Source: Klebsiella pneumoniae (GTDB lineage: Bacteria; Pseudomonadota; Gammaproteobacteria; Steroidobacterales; Steroidobacteraceae). Taken from it: 40,783 bases of DNA. The DNA is taken from positions 1 to 40,783 of the forward strand of contig CAMAQZ010000013.1 of the NCBI GenBank assembly GCA_945860725.1. The letters run 5' to 3'. Positions 1 to 10,370 of the stretch are shown in pieces. A program made the translations under genes and the position numbers. The notes beneath the pieces were generated by a model that saw only the letters and a list, made by a program, of their open reading frames with translations, did not search any database and was not told the origin of the DNA. Positions within the stretch are counted from its first letter, which is position 1; every line of letters starts with the position of its first letter.

Positions 1-1478
1 AGCACCGTGTTGATGATGCGGCCACCGCCGGGCGTGCCGACCGCGAGCCACGGCTTGTCGTCGCGGAACACGAGCGTCGGCATCATCGTGGACATCATGC
101 GCTTGCCAGGTTGCATGGCATTCGGCGGCTCGGGTTCGCCACGCTGCGCCGCGCGGAACGCACGCTCGTGGCTGAAGTTGTCCATCTGGTTGTTGAGCAG
201 GAAACCGCCGCCTTCGACGAGGACGCCCGAACCGAAATCGGAACCGAGCGTGTAGGTGACCGACACCAAGTTGCCCTCACGGTCGGCGACGGAATAGTGC
301 GTGGTGCTCGGGCTCTCGAACGCAAAGGGATCGCCCGCGGTGACCTCCCCGTCAGCGCTCGCTCGGCGCAAGCTGATGAGTTTCGCGCGGCGGGCGGCAT
401 AGGCCTTCGAAGTCATGCCGTTCACCGGTACGGTCGCGAAGCCGGTGTCACCCAGGTGTCGCACGCGGTCGCGATGGCCGAGGCGCATGGTCTCGGCGAG
501 CAGGTGCAACGAGTCCGCGGATCCCGCGGCCATCTTGCCGACCTCGAAGTTCTCGAGGATATTGAGCATCAGGAGGAGCGCCGCGCCGCCGCTCGCCGGC
601 GGCGGGGTGTAGACAGTGTGGCCGCGGTAAGTGCCGACCAACGGCTCGCGCTCGATGGCGCGGTACGCCGCGAGATCCTCGCGCGTGATGAGCCCCCCGT
701 GGCGACGCATGTCCGCCTCGATGCGCGTGGCCACTTCCCCGGTGTAGAACGCATCAGCGCCCCCCGTGGCGACCTGGTCCAGCGTCCAGGCGAGGTCCGG
801 TTGGCGCAGGCGCTCTCCCGCTCGGTAGGCCGTGCCGTCGGCCTTGAAGAAAGCGGACTGTGCAGCGGCGCTGGCCTTCAAGCGTTCGCGCCCCCATCCG
901 AAGACGAAGGCCTCGTCGGCGCTCAGCGCGACGCCATCGCGGGCGAGGGCCACCGCCGGCGCGACCAACGACGACCACGCGTTGCGGCCGTACTTCCCGT
1001 GCGCCATCCAAAGACCAGCCACGGTGCCGGGGACTGCGGCCGCCCGATAGCCGACCAAGGCGTCACGCAGTTCGCGTCCCTCCGCATCGACGAACATCCC
1101 GAGCTTCGCTGCGCCCGGCGCCACGCTGCGGAAATCGATGACGGTGACGCGCTTCTCCTTGGCGAGATACACGGTCATGAAGCCGTCGCCGCCGATGTTG
1201 CCGGCGCGCGGCAGCGTCACCGCGAGCGCGAACCCGACCGCGACGGCGGCATCGATGGCGTTGCCGCCCTCCGCCAGGACACGGGCGCCGACGGCGCTGG
1301 CCGCCTCGTTCTGGCTGACCACCATACCGTCGAGGTCGACCCGCGGCGAATGGATGCTCGGATATTCGAGCAGCGAACGCTGCTGTGCCCGGGCTTCGGA
1401 CGACGGCAAGAGGCCGAGGGCTACCACCACAGAGGCGGCCAAGACAGACCGCAAGGATCCCGGAACGAAGCTCTTCAT
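1..1478 (-). CDS. ggt: gamma-glutamyltranspeptidase, 3' end cut by window edge
   Basis: Periplasmic Ntn-hydrolase that cleaves or transfers the gamma-glutamyl group of glutathione and related peptides. The reading frame starts at an ATG at 1478 behind GGGGAG and opens with a signal peptide ending near ARAQQ. The N-terminal part shows the family block SQNEAASAVGARVLAEGGNAIDAAVA and GNIGGDGF. The autoprocessing site is TTHYSVAD; the first Thr, about residue 392, would become the N-terminal nucleophile of the small subunit. GTPGGGRII is visible right at the window edge, so only the last stretch of the small subunit is missing. It is the last visible gene of a minus-strand run, 7 bp after the membrane protein gene. 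The family call is firm; the physiological substrate is not shown. Confidence 0.95.
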   Translation of the reverse strand, partial: MKSFVPGSLRSVLAASVVVALGLLPSSEARAQQRSLLEYPSIHSPRVDLDGMVVSQNEAASAVGARVLAEGGNAIDAAVAVGFALAVTLPRAGNIGGDGFMTVYLAKEKRVTVIDFRSVAPGAAKLGMFVDAEGRELRDALVGYRAAAVPGTVAGLWMAHGKYGRNAWSSLVAPAVALARDGVALSADEAFVFGWGRERLKASAAAQSAFFKADGTAYRAGERLRQPDLAWTLDQVATGGADAFYTGEVATRIEADMRRHGGLITREDLAAYRAIEREPLVGTYRGHTVYTPPPASGGAALLLMLNILENFEVGKMAAGSADSLHLLAETMRLGHRDRVRHLGDTGFATVPVNGMTSKAYAARRAKLISLRRASADGEVTAGDPFAFESPSTTHYSVADREGNLVSVTYTLGSDFGSGVLVEGGGFLLNNQMDNFSHERAFRAAQRGEPEPPNAMQPGKRMMSTMMPTLVFRDDKPWLAVGTPGGGRIINTV

Positions 1479-1485
1479 CGCGTAC

Positions 1486-2094
1486 TCACTCCCCACCGAC
1501 ACCGCGCGCTGCCGCGCTGCCGACGACCAGCCACAACGCGCCTGCAAGCGCGTAGTGCAGCGCTTGGGTCTTCGACAGCAGCGTAGGCAGCGCGCCGCCC
1601 GTTGGCCAAGCGCCGGCGGCGATCGCGAAACCGGCGAACAGCAACAGCAGGCCTGTGAGCGCTGCCGCTCGACTGCGGCCTCCACCGTGACGGAGGACCA
1701 CCCACGCGATCGCGAGCACGCTCAGCAAAGGCGCGAGCTGCGCCCAGGCCTTGAAGCCCAGCAGCCACGCCGCGATGCCGAAGCCGCCGATCGGGAACGC
1801 GAGCCACCAGGCGCCGCCCGCATGGCGCGCGAGCGCACTACCGGGGCTTGCGAGACTGAACGCCAGCAGCGGAAAGCCGGCCACGGCCGCCACCAGCGAA
1901 GCGAAACGGTGCGCACCACCGACCGCCGTGGCCAAGGGCTCCCATGATGAGAACCGCAACACGCCGAGCAGCGCGGCGATGCCGATCAGCAGGCAGGCGA
2001 CGCCCACCCCGCCACGGCCGTCGGCGCGGCAGCGATGCGCGAGCACGGCACAGACGAGTGCGAGGACGAGGTCGGAGAACGCGTCCGGCGTCAT
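1486..2094 (-). CDS. hypothetical membrane protein, 202 aa
   Basis: I do not recognise this family. The protein is almost wholly hydrophobic, with about six or seven predicted membrane helices separated by short Arg/Gly-rich loops and no long soluble domain. No catalytic motif is evident. It lies 30 bp downstream of the desaturase-family gene and 7 bp upstream of ggt, so it is very probably co-transcribed with both. Its codon use matches its neighbours. The start at 2094 is the first ATG of the frame. An inner-membrane location is inferred from hydrophobicity only. Confidence 0.7.
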   Translation of the reverse strand: MTPDAFSDLVLALVCAVLAHRCRADGRGGVGVACLLIGIAALLGVLRFSSWEPLATAVGGAHRFASLVAAVAGFPLLAFSLASPGSALARHAGGAWWLAFPIGGFGIAAWLLGFKAWAQLAPLLSVLAIAWVVLRHGGGRSRAAALTGLLLLFAGFAIAAGAWPTGGALPTLLSKTQALHYALAGALWLVVGSAAARGVGGE

Positions 2095-2124
2095 CGCGGC
2101 GGCATCCGTCCGCTCACGCAGGCG

Positions 2125-3264
2125 TCAAAGAAAAAGCAGCCAGGCGACCGGCAGCGCGACGATCCAGCGCGTCGCCTCGAGCCAGCGCCCCCAACGCCGG
2201 CCCTCCATCAGCCCTGCAGGCGCCGCCAACGCAGCGATCATCCAAGCCGCGGCCAGCGCGCCTTGCCAGGCCTCCCAGCGCGGGAACAGGTAGAGGAAGG
2301 TGCAGGCGAGCAGCAGGCTGACGACGAGCTGCGCACCCACATAGCGCGCGAGACCTGGCGGAACCTGCACCTCGTGGCGCTCGAAAGCCACCGGATCGAA
2401 GCCGGCGAGGTGCTCGCCCTGCCAGCCGGAGGGCGGCGCGAACAACGCCTCGAGCCTCGCGGCGAGCCCACGGGCGGCGCGCAGATCGCGCCAGATGACG
2501 GTGTAGTAGTGCAGGTTGCCCCACAGCGGGTTTACGCTGCGCAGCGGCGTGCGCACGCCGTAGGTGATGGGTCCATCACGCTCATCGGCGAAGGTGCCGA
2601 ACAGCCGGTCCCACACGACGAGGATGCCGCCGTAGTTGCGGTCGATGCAGTAATCGTCCTGGCCGTGGTGCACGCGGTGGTTGCTCGGGCTCACGAACAC
2701 GCGGTCGAACCAACCGAGCCGACCGATGAGCTCGGTGTGCGTCCAGTACTGGTACAACAGGTCGATGAGCGCCGCGGTCACCCACATCTCGGGCGGCACG
2801 CCCATCACCGCCATGGGCAGGTAGAACATCCAGTCGAAGACGAAGGTCGTGGAGGACTGGCGCAGCGCCGTCGACAGGTTGAAGTGCTCGCTGTTGTGGT
2901 GGGTGACATGCCCCGCCCACATGATCCGCACCTCGTGGTTGGCACGGTGCTTCCAGTAGTAGAAGAAATCGTAGACGACCACCGCCGCGACCCAGGCGAG
3001 CGGATTGGACTTGTCCCATTCCATAACCGCGAACTGCTGGTAGGCGAGGATGTAGAGGCCGACCGTCAGCAGCCGCGGAAAGGCGGCGGCGATGCGGCTC
3101 AGGAGACCGATCTGCAGACTGCCGACCGCATCGGCGAACTGGTAGATCGCGCGAGTACCACCCGCGGCATCGGCGATCCGGTTACCGCGCAGCCGCCACG
3201 CCAACACCGCCTCCAATGCGACGGTGGCCATAAAGATCGGGATGGCGTAGAGGATCGGGTTCAT
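2125..3264 (-). CDS. sterol desaturase / fatty acid hydroxylase family membrane protein
   Basis: A 379-aa integral membrane protein of the non-haem di-iron fatty acid hydroxylase superfamily. The histidine clusters are in the usual order: HRANH (H106, H110), HVTHHNSEH (H119, H122, H123, H127), H176 in WTHTE, and NHRVHH (H196, H199, H200). These would bind the two iron atoms on the cytoplasmic side. After about residue 280 there is an extra C-terminal segment with three further hydrophobic helices, which many family members lack. The ATG at 3264 overlaps the yggX stop codon (ATGA), so translation is probably coupled; an upstream in-frame extension would run antiparallel through yggX and was rejected. 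The substrate (lipid, hopanoid, sterol or alkylglycerol) cannot be read from the sequence. Confidence 0.9.
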   Translation of the reverse strand: MNPILYAIPIFMATVALEAVLAWRLRGNRIADAAGGTRAIYQFADAVGSLQIGLLSRIAAAFPRLLTVGLYILAYQQFAVMEWDKSNPLAWVAAVVVYDFFYYWKHRANHEVRIMWAGHVTHHNSEHFNLSTALRQSSTTFVFDWMFYLPMAVMGVPPEMWVTAALIDLLYQYWTHTELIGRLGWFDRVFVSPSNHRVHHGQDDYCIDRNYGGILVVWDRLFGTFADERDGPITYGVRTPLRSVNPLWGNLHYYTVIWRDLRAARGLAARLEALFAPPSGWQGEHLAGFDPVAFERHEVQVPPGLARYVGAQLVVSLLLACTFLYLFPRWEAWQGALAAAWMIAALAAPAGLMEGRRWGRWLEATRWIVALPVAWLLFL

Positions 3265-3542
3265 GTCGGAGCGACGAAGCCTTCGGGCTTGGCTGCACCT
3301 TCGCCGAACAGGAACTTCTCCATCTCGCCCTCGAGGAACTTGCGCGCCTTCGGCTCGATCGGCACCAAGCGGTTCTCGTTGATGAGCATCGTCTGGTGGG
3401 CGACCCAGCGTTGCCAACCTTCTTTAGAGACGCTGCGCCAGATACGCACGCCGAAATCGCCGGGATAAGGCAGCCGATCGAGGCCGGGCGCCTCGCGCTT
3501 GAGCACTACGCACTGGACCATGCGGACGGGAGCGTCGGCCAT
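3261..3542 (-). CDS. yggX: Fe(2+)-trafficking / oxidative damage protection protein YggX
   Basis: A 93-aa cytoplasmic protein matching YggX over its whole length: the MVQCVVLKREAPGLD start block with conserved Cys11, then PYPGDFGVRIW, WQRWVAHQTMLINENRL, and a C-terminal helix containing ARKFLEGEMEKFLFG. The family is linked to iron handling and protection of Fe-S enzymes. Its place directly after mutY is the conserved gammaproteobacterial order and fits, since MutY carries an iron-sulfur cluster. The start at 3542 (MADAPVRM) is preceded by GAGG; a start at the later Met8 is possible and would give the more usual length. The stop overlaps the start of the desaturase-family gene. Confidence 0.93.
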   Translation of the reverse strand: MADAPVRMVQCVVLKREAPGLDRLPYPGDFGVRIWRSVSKEGWQRWVAHQTMLINENRLVPIEPKARKFLEGEMEKFLFGEGAAKPEGFVAPT

Positions 3543-3579
3543 GCCTTGCCTCACTGTCGAAGATCTGAAGGATCGAGGA

Positions 3580-4689
3580 TCAAAGGAACGTGACGGTGAG
3601 CCCTTCGAGCAGTTGCCTCACCGGAGCCGGCAGGCCGACCGCAGCAGGACCCTCGGCACCCTGAAGGTTATACCAGAGGCCCGCCGCAGGCTCCACGCTG
3701 GCGGACGCGCCCTCGAGCAGCAGCGGCAGGATCTCAAGGTCGAAGTGGGTGAACGAATGCGGTACCGGCGCGAGCGCCTGCGGCGTACCGCGCCACGCGG
3801 GGAACTGGCTGCTCGCCCACGCTGTCGCGGCGCTCGCCGAGGCGAATTCAGGCGCGCACCAGAGTCCGCCCCAGATGCCGCGTTCCGGCCGGCGCTCGAG
3901 GAACACCGCACCTTGCTCATCCCGTACGAACAGCATCCAGCAGCGACGCGACGGGCGTGCGGCACCGCGCGCGCGCGGCTTCGGCGCCGGGATCTCGTGT
4001 TGGCGACCGCTGCGGCGCGCGCTGCAACCCTCGCTCAGCGGACAGAGCGCGCAGGCGGGCTTGCGGCGCGTGCACAGGGTCGCGCCGAGGTCCATCACGG
4101 CCTGCGTGTAGGTCGCGACACCGTCCGCGGGTGTTGCGGCCTCCGACAACGCCCACAACCGCTGCTCAACCGCACGCTCCGCAGCGCTGCCCTCGACACC
4201 GAAGCAGCGCGCGAGCACGCGCTTGACGTTGCCGTCGAGGATCGGATGCCGCTCATCACGGGACAAAGCGAGGATCGCCCCGGCCGTGGAGCGACCGATG
4301 CCGGGCAACTCGATCACCTCGTCGAAACGGGCTGGGAACTCGCCACCGTGTCGGTCGCGGATCTGTTGCGCGGCGCGGTGCAGGTTGCGCGCCCGCGCGT
4401 AGTAACCGAGTCCGGTCCAAAGGTGCAGCACCTCGTCGATGGGCGCCGCCGCGAGCGCCGCGATATCCGGAAAGCGCAATATGAAGCGCTCGAAGTACGG
4501 GATGGCCGTCGCGACCTGCGTCTGCTGCAACATGATCTCCGAGACCCACACCCGGTAAGGGCTGCGCGCTCGCTGCCACGGCAGATCGTGACGCCCGCTG
4601 CGCAGGTGCCAGGCGATGAGCGCGGGGCCAAGCTGCAGCGCATCGGCGGGTTTCATGTCGGGGATTGTATGATGCGAGCGGTCCGTCAT
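3580..4689 (-). CDS. mutY: A/G-specific adenine DNA glycosylase MutY
   Basis: Removes adenine mispaired with 8-oxoguanine. The N-terminal HhH-GPD domain shows [11 protein letters not shown] with the catalytic Glu51, the hairpin [13 protein letters not shown], and LDGNVKRV with the catalytic Asp152. A [4Fe-4S] cluster site follows as C-X6-C-X2-C-X5-C (Cys206, 213, 216, 222). The C-terminal NUDIX-like domain that recognises 8-oxoG is present and includes [13 protein letters not shown]. The ATG at 4689 has GGGGAG at good spacing; a GTG two codons earlier is less likely. The window also carries mutM, giving two of the three GO-system enzymes. Confidence 0.97.
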   Translation of the reverse strand: MTDRSHHTIPDMKPADALQLGPALIAWHLRSGRHDLPWQRARSPYRVWVSEIMLQQTQVATAIPYFERFILRFPDIAALAAAPIDEVLHLWTGLGYYARARNLHRAAQQIRDRHGGEFPARFDEVIELPGIGRSTAGAILALSRDERHPILDGNVKRVLARCFGVEGSAAERAVEQRLWALSEAATPADGVATYTQAVMDLGATLCTRRKPACALCPLSEGCSARRSGRQHEIPAPKPRARGAARPSRRCWMLFVRDEQGAVFLERRPERGIWGGLWCAPEFASASAATAWASSQFPAWRGTPQALAPVPHSFTHFDLEILPLLLEGASASVEPAAGLWYNLQGAEGPAAVGLPAPVRQLLEGLTVTFL

Positions 4690-4701
4690 CGTCACTCCCC
4701 A

Positions 4702-5211
4702 TCAGGCACCCCTTTGGACGCCCCCGCCCTGCAGCTCGCGCAGGTGGAACTTGAGGCTCGGCACGCCCGGCGAGTCGAGGTGTAGATGGTTGCCCTCGAA
4801 GCGCACGACGGTCGCCGCACCGAAGGCCTTGGTGAAGGCCGCCTCGAATTTCATGCGGCCCTCTTCGCAGGCCATGCGTGTGGTGACCGGGGCCTTGACC
4901 GCGATCCGTCCGGCCTCAGGCCCGAGCTCATACCCCGCCATCATGCGGTTGCATCCCGCATGGCCGCTGACCCGGCCCTCGGCGAAGGTCAGGATCACGG
5001 GCTCGCCGTTGTCACCGTGCGGCAGCGGCGTGCCCTGCCAGTAGACGAGCTCCCAACGGTTCGCCTCGAGCCGACTGCGCGCCTCGGTGGCAGGCAGTGC
5101 GATCGCCGAAGCGGCGGCGACGGCGGCGGATCTGGGGGTCGTCCCACCGCCCTGCGCGGCGCAACCGGCGAGCGTGACGATCAGCGCGGCAAGAGCGGGC
5201 AACATGCGCAT
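4702..5211 (-). CDS. META-domain (HslJ-like) lipoprotein
   Basis: A 169-aa protein with a lipoprotein signal ending in the lipobox LAGC (Cys17), so it is probably anchored to the outer membrane. After an Ala-rich linker the META/HslJ fold is marked by NRWELVYWQG, GHAGCNRMMAGYEL and TRMACEEGRMKFEAAF, close to the family signatures. E. coli HslJ is a heat-inducible outer-membrane protein linked to novobiocin resistance; the role here is unknown. The ATG at 5211 is preceded by AGAGG. A much longer open frame continues upstream to 6480 but only crosses the opposite-strand genes. It lies 12 bp before mutY and may head the minus-strand operon. Confidence 0.88.
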   Translation of the reverse strand: MRMLPALAALIVTLAGCAAQGGGTTPRSAAVAAASAIALPATEARSRLEANRWELVYWQGTPLPHGDNGEPVILTFAEGRVSGHAGCNRMMAGYELGPEAGRIAVKAPVTTRMACEEGRMKFEAAFTKAFGAATVVRFEGNHLHLDSPGVPSLKFHLRELQGGGVQRGA

Positions 5212-5307
5212 GGCAACCTCTTTGCAGCTCAAAGGACAGGATCTCGGTCGGACTGAGGGTCGGACTCGGATGAGGATACGACGGAAAAGGTCTAGAATTC
5301 CAACATC

Positions 5308-5772
5308 ATGATGGACCTGCAATTCACTGAGATCTCGCGCGTCATCCAGCAAGTGCTCGCCCCGGCGTTTTTGTTGACTGGCATCGGCACTTTCCTGTCG
5401 ATGCTGACGCAGCGCCTCGCGAGGGTGATCGACCGAGCGCGTGAGGTGTCTTTTGAGACCGAGACACCCGATGAGACGGCCGACCTCGCGGCACTGCGCG
5501 ATACGCTGGCGATCCGCACGCAGCTCATCCAGCGGGGCATCATGCTCTGCACCCTCGCCGCGATCATGATCTGCGGTCTGATCAGCGTGATGTTCATCGA
5601 TACGCTGCTCGACCGCTCGCTCGCTCGCGTCATCGCCATGGTGTTCGTCGCTGCGATGGTCACGGTCATGGCAGGTCTGATCTACTTCCTGCGCGAGGTC
5701 TTGATCGCCACCGCCTCGCTGCGCAGCCGCCATATCCGCAGCGGCGATCCGAAAGTGCGCAACGCCGTCTAG
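5308..5772 (+). CDS. DUF2721 family membrane protein
   Basis: A 154-aa protein with three hydrophobic helices: near residues 15-33, and a hairpin of two near 75-100 and 107-133. The block APAFLLTGIGTFLSMLTQRL followed by ARVIDRARE, and the later RRS/IRSGDP tail, match the DUF2721 family as I know it. The family has no assigned function. The charged loop between helices 1 and 2 (about residues 36-75) would face the cytoplasm. Thirty base pairs separate it from the next membrane protein gene, so the two are probably one transcript, divergent from the META lipoprotein gene. Confidence 0.85.
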   Translation: MMDLQFTEISRVIQQVLAPAFLLTGIGTFLSMLTQRLARVIDRAREVSFETETPDETADLAALRDTLAIRTQLIQRGIMLCTLAAIMICGLISVMFIDTLLDRSLARVIAMVFVAAMVTVMAGLIYFLREVLIATASLRSRHIRSGDPKVRNAV

Positions 5773-5802
5773 GCGCGACGCCCGAGCCAAAGAGAGGACG
5801 GC

Positions 5803-6495
5803 ATGGTCGAGGAGATCGGACTTGCGCACGGGCTGCTGAGATATCTGCATATCCTGCTGTTCGTGTACTGGCTGGGCGGTGATGCCGGGGTGTTCTACTC
5901 CAGCAAGTTCGTCACCGACACGACGCTCTCGCGCGAGGCGCGGCTCACGGCCTTCAAGATCTTCATCAACCTCGACCTGTTGCCGCGCTACTGTCTCGCG
6001 CTGACGCTCACGGTGGGCGGCGCGCTCGCGCACTACATCGGCTACGAGCACCCGCAATGGCAGCTGCTCGCCATCCTCGCGCTCGGCCCGCTCTGGGTCT
6101 GGGTGGTGCACACCATCCACACCAAAGAAGGCACGGAGTTCGGTCGCAGGCTCGCGACCTGGGACCGTCACTTCCGCGTGTTCATGATCGCAGCGATCGT
6201 CGCCTCGGTCGCTTACCACTGGACGACGGGGCCGCTGCGGCCCTATCCCTGGCTCGCCGCGAAACTGCTGATCTTCGCGTTCCTGATCTTCTGCGGCTTC
6301 ATGATCCGGCTGAAGATCCCGCCGTTCATCGAGGGCTTCCGTACGCTCGCCGCCAGCGGCCCGACGGCCGAGAGCGACCGCCGGATGACCGACGGGATGG
6401 CGGCCTGCCGCCCCTATGTGCTGATCATCTGGGCGGGGGTGGCGATCTCGGCGCTGATCGGCGTGCTGAAGCCGGGCCAAGGGCCGATCGGCTGA
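5803..6495 (+). CDS. hypothetical integral membrane protein, 230 aa
   Basis: About six membrane helices. The first helix, LLRYLHILLFVYWLGGDAG, carries a His followed by Trp-Leu-Gly-Gly, an arrangement reminiscent of CopD/HemJ-type membrane proteins in which such His residues can bind haem or metal. Additional histidines occur in WVVHTIHTKEG near the middle. I cannot place it in a named family with certainty. AAGAGAGG lies just before the ATG at 5803, a good ribosome binding site. It follows the DUF2721 gene and is likely co-transcribed with it. Confidence 0.78.
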   Translation: MVEEIGLAHGLLRYLHILLFVYWLGGDAGVFYSSKFVTDTTLSREARLTAFKIFINLDLLPRYCLALTLTVGGALAHYIGYEHPQWQLLAILALGPLWVWVVHTIHTKEGTEFGRRLATWDRHFRVFMIAAIVASVAYHWTTGPLRPYPWLAAKLLIFAFLIFCGFMIRLKIPPFIEGFRTLAASGPTAESDRRMTDGMAACRPYVLIIWAGVAISALIGVLKPGQGPIG

Positions 6496-6534
6496 GGGGG
6501 TGCAGCGGCCGTGCGCCGGCTGCCGGTGCCGCGC

Positions 6535-7509
6535 TCAGGGCAGCAGCACCGTCGAGCCAGTGGTGCGGCGGGCCTCGAGGTCGCGGTGTGCATCCGCCGC
6601 GTCAGCGAGCGCGTAGCGCCGCCCGATACGCAGCTTCACCTTGCCCGAGGACACCATGCGGAAGAGCTCGCGCGCCGCGGATTGCAGCTCCGCGGGCTTG
6701 GAGATGTAGGCGAACAACGTCGGCCGTGTGAGGAACAGCGAGCCGCGCTTGGCAAGTTCGAGCGGCGAGATCGCAGGCGGCGGCCCGGAGGCGTTGCCGT
6801 AGCTCACCATCATGCCGAGCGGTGCCAGAGCGTCGAGCGAGTCCGTGAAGGTGTCTTTGCCCACCGAGTCGTACACCACGGCGACGCCCGCACCGCGCGT
6901 CAAGCGCCGCACCTCGGGCGCGAGCGGGCCGCTGCCCGACAGCAGGACATGGCGGCAGCCGTGACGCTTGGCGAGTGCCGCTTTCTCCGCATTGCCCACC
7001 ACTCCGATGACCCGCGCACCGAGCGCCCGCGCCCATTGGCAGAGCAACAGACCGACACCGCCGGCTGCCGCATGCACGAGGATCCAGTCGTTGCGCCGGA
7101 CCTTGTACGTGCGGCGCAGCAGGTAGTGCGCCGTCAAACCTTTGAGCATCAACGCTGCGGCCTGCTCGTCGCTGATCGCTCGCGGCACCTTGACGAGGCG
7201 GTCAGCCGCGACATTGCGCAGGTCCGCGTAGCTTCCCGGTTGGCCGAGCACATAGGCCACACGGTCGCCGACCCGGAAGCCGCGCACGCGACGACCGACG
7301 GCCGCCACAGTGCCCGCCGCCTCGCGGCCGAGACCACCCGGCAGCGGCATCGGGTAAAGACCGCTCCGGTCGTAGACGTCTATGAAATTGAGGCCGATGG
7401 CGGTGTGGCGCACCGTGACTTCGCCCACGGTCGGCGGACCCGGATCGAAATCCTCGAGGACCAGCGCCTCTGGGCCACCGCTCTGGTGCAGACGGATGGC
7501 CTTCGGCAT
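6535..7509 (-). CDS. qor: NADPH:quinone oxidoreductase, zinc-independent MDR family
   Basis: A 324-aa cytoplasmic member of the medium-chain dehydrogenase/reductase superfamily. The N-terminal GroES-like fold starts MPKAIRLHQSGGPEALVLED and includes LNFIDVYDRSGLYP, as in Qor. The nucleotide-binding fold has AAAGGVGLLLCQWA, with VIGVVGNAEKAALAKRHG and VYDSVGKDTF after it. The cysteines that bind zinc in alcohol dehydrogenases are absent, as expected for quinone reductases. It begins only 5 bp after the glnK stop codon, so it probably shares the sigma-54-type promoter, an unusual partner for a PII gene. Confidence 0.93.
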   Translation of the reverse strand: MPKAIRLHQSGGPEALVLEDFDPGPPTVGEVTVRHTAIGLNFIDVYDRSGLYPMPLPGGLGREAAGTVAAVGRRVRGFRVGDRVAYVLGQPGSYADLRNVAADRLVKVPRAISDEQAAALMLKGLTAHYLLRRTYKVRRNDWILVHAAAGGVGLLLCQWARALGARVIGVVGNAEKAALAKRHGCRHVLLSGSGPLAPEVRRLTRGAGVAVVYDSVGKDTFTDSLDALAPLGMMVSYGNASGPPPAISPLELAKRGSLFLTRPTLFAYISKPAELQSAARELFRMVSSGKVKLRIGRRYALADAADAHRDLEARRTTGSTVLLP

Positions 7510-7514
7510 ACGGG

Positions 7515-9316
<1,802 letters not shown>

Positions 9317-9329
9317 AAGGAATGAAGCC

Positions 9330-10367
9330 ATGCACACCGCGTTCCTGCGTCCTCTGCGTCATGTCGCCCTCGTGGCAATGGCGTCGATCCTGACCATGTC
9401 GATGGCAGCCCCGGCAGCACCCTCGGCGGCGGAGCAGCCGGCGACGCCCCGTCGCCTCGCGATCGCGATCCACGGCGGCGCCGGCGTGATCGCCCGCGAA
9501 CAGTTGGGCGCAGATGGCGGCGCAGCCTATCGCCAAGGGCTCGAAGCGGCGCTCGACGCCGGCTACGCCGTGCTCGAGGCGGGCGGCAGCAGCTTGGATG
9601 CGGTGACCACCGCGGTGCGGCTCCTGGAGGACAACCCGCTCTTCAACGCAGGCCGCGGCGCAGTGCTGGCCCACGATGGCCGCGCCTATCTCGATGCGTC
9701 GATCATGTCCGGCAAAGATCTCTCTGCCGGCGCGGTCACCGGCGTCACCACGGTGCGCCATCCCATCGATCTCGCGCGGCGCGTCATGCAGGATTCGCCC
9801 CATGTGATGCTCTCGGGCGAGGGTGCTGAGGAGTTCGCAGGCCTCAAGGGTCTCGAGCGCGTACCGAACGACTGGTTCATCACCCCGACACGCCGCCAAC
9901 AGCTTGATCGCGTGCTGCAAGGCCGCAGCGCGCCCCGCAATGAGCTGCAGGGGCTCGGGACGGTGGGCGCAGTCGCGGTGGATTCCCGGGGCGATGTCGC
10001 CGCTGCGACCTCCACCGGCGGCATGACCAACAAGCGCTGGGGCCGCATCGGCGATGCGCCGATCATCGGCGCCGGCACCTATGCCAACAACGCGAGCTGC
10101 GCCGTCTCCGCCACCGGCCACGGCGAGTACTTCATACGCTCGGTCGTCGCCCACGACATCTGCGCGCTGGTCGAGTACAAGGGCTGGTCGCTCGAGCGCG
10201 CCGCGCGAGAGGTCGTGCAGGGCAAGCTCGTCCAGCGCGGCGGAGAGGGCGGCATCATCGCGGTCGACCCGCAAGGCAATCTCGTGCTGGAGTTCAACAG
10301 CCCCGGCATGTTCCGCGGACTGCGCGACTCGAGCGGACGCCGCAAGGTGGCAATCTACGAGGATTGA
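9330..10367 (+). CDS. isoaspartyl peptidase / plant-type L-asparaginase
   Basis: A 345-aa Ntn-hydrolase precursor that cleaves isoaspartyl dipeptides and asparagine. An N-terminal signal peptide (residues 1 to about 34) implies periplasmic export. The mature part starts AIAIHGGAG, a hallmark of the family, followed by LEDNPLFNAGRGAV. Self-cleavage should occur in GLGTVGAVAVD between Gly210 and Thr211, freeing Thr211 as nucleophile. TSTGGMTNKRWGRIGDAPIIG forms the substrate pocket. AAGGA precedes the ATG at 9330, 13 bp after the reductase gene. It could also be called a beta-aspartyl peptidase; the family is firm. Confidence 0.95.
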   Translation: MHTAFLRPLRHVALVAMASILTMSMAAPAAPSAAEQPATPRRLAIAIHGGAGVIAREQLGADGGAAYRQGLEAALDAGYAVLEAGGSSLDAVTTAVRLLEDNPLFNAGRGAVLAHDGRAYLDASIMSGKDLSAGAVTGVTTVRHPIDLARRVMQDSPHVMLSGEGAEEFAGLKGLERVPNDWFITPTRRQQLDRVLQGRSAPRNELQGLGTVGAVAVDSRGDVAAATSTGGMTNKRWGRIGDAPIIGAGTYANNASCAVSATGHGEYFIRSVVAHDICALVEYKGWSLERAAREVVQGKLVQRGGEGGIIAVDPQGNLVLEFNSPGMFRGLRDSSGRRKVAIYED

Positions 10368-10370
10368 CGC

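Noticed and set aside
111-1586. Long plus-strand open frame (491 codons) across ggt
   Set aside because: It is antisense to a transpeptidase with intact signal peptide and active site; its predicted protein is Arg/Ala-rich without domains, as expected for shadow frames in GC-rich DNA.
5212-6480. Upstream extension of the META lipoprotein frame to 592 codons
   Set aside because: The lipoprotein signal at 5211 with a ribosome binding site marks the true start; the extension runs antisense through two membrane protein genes.
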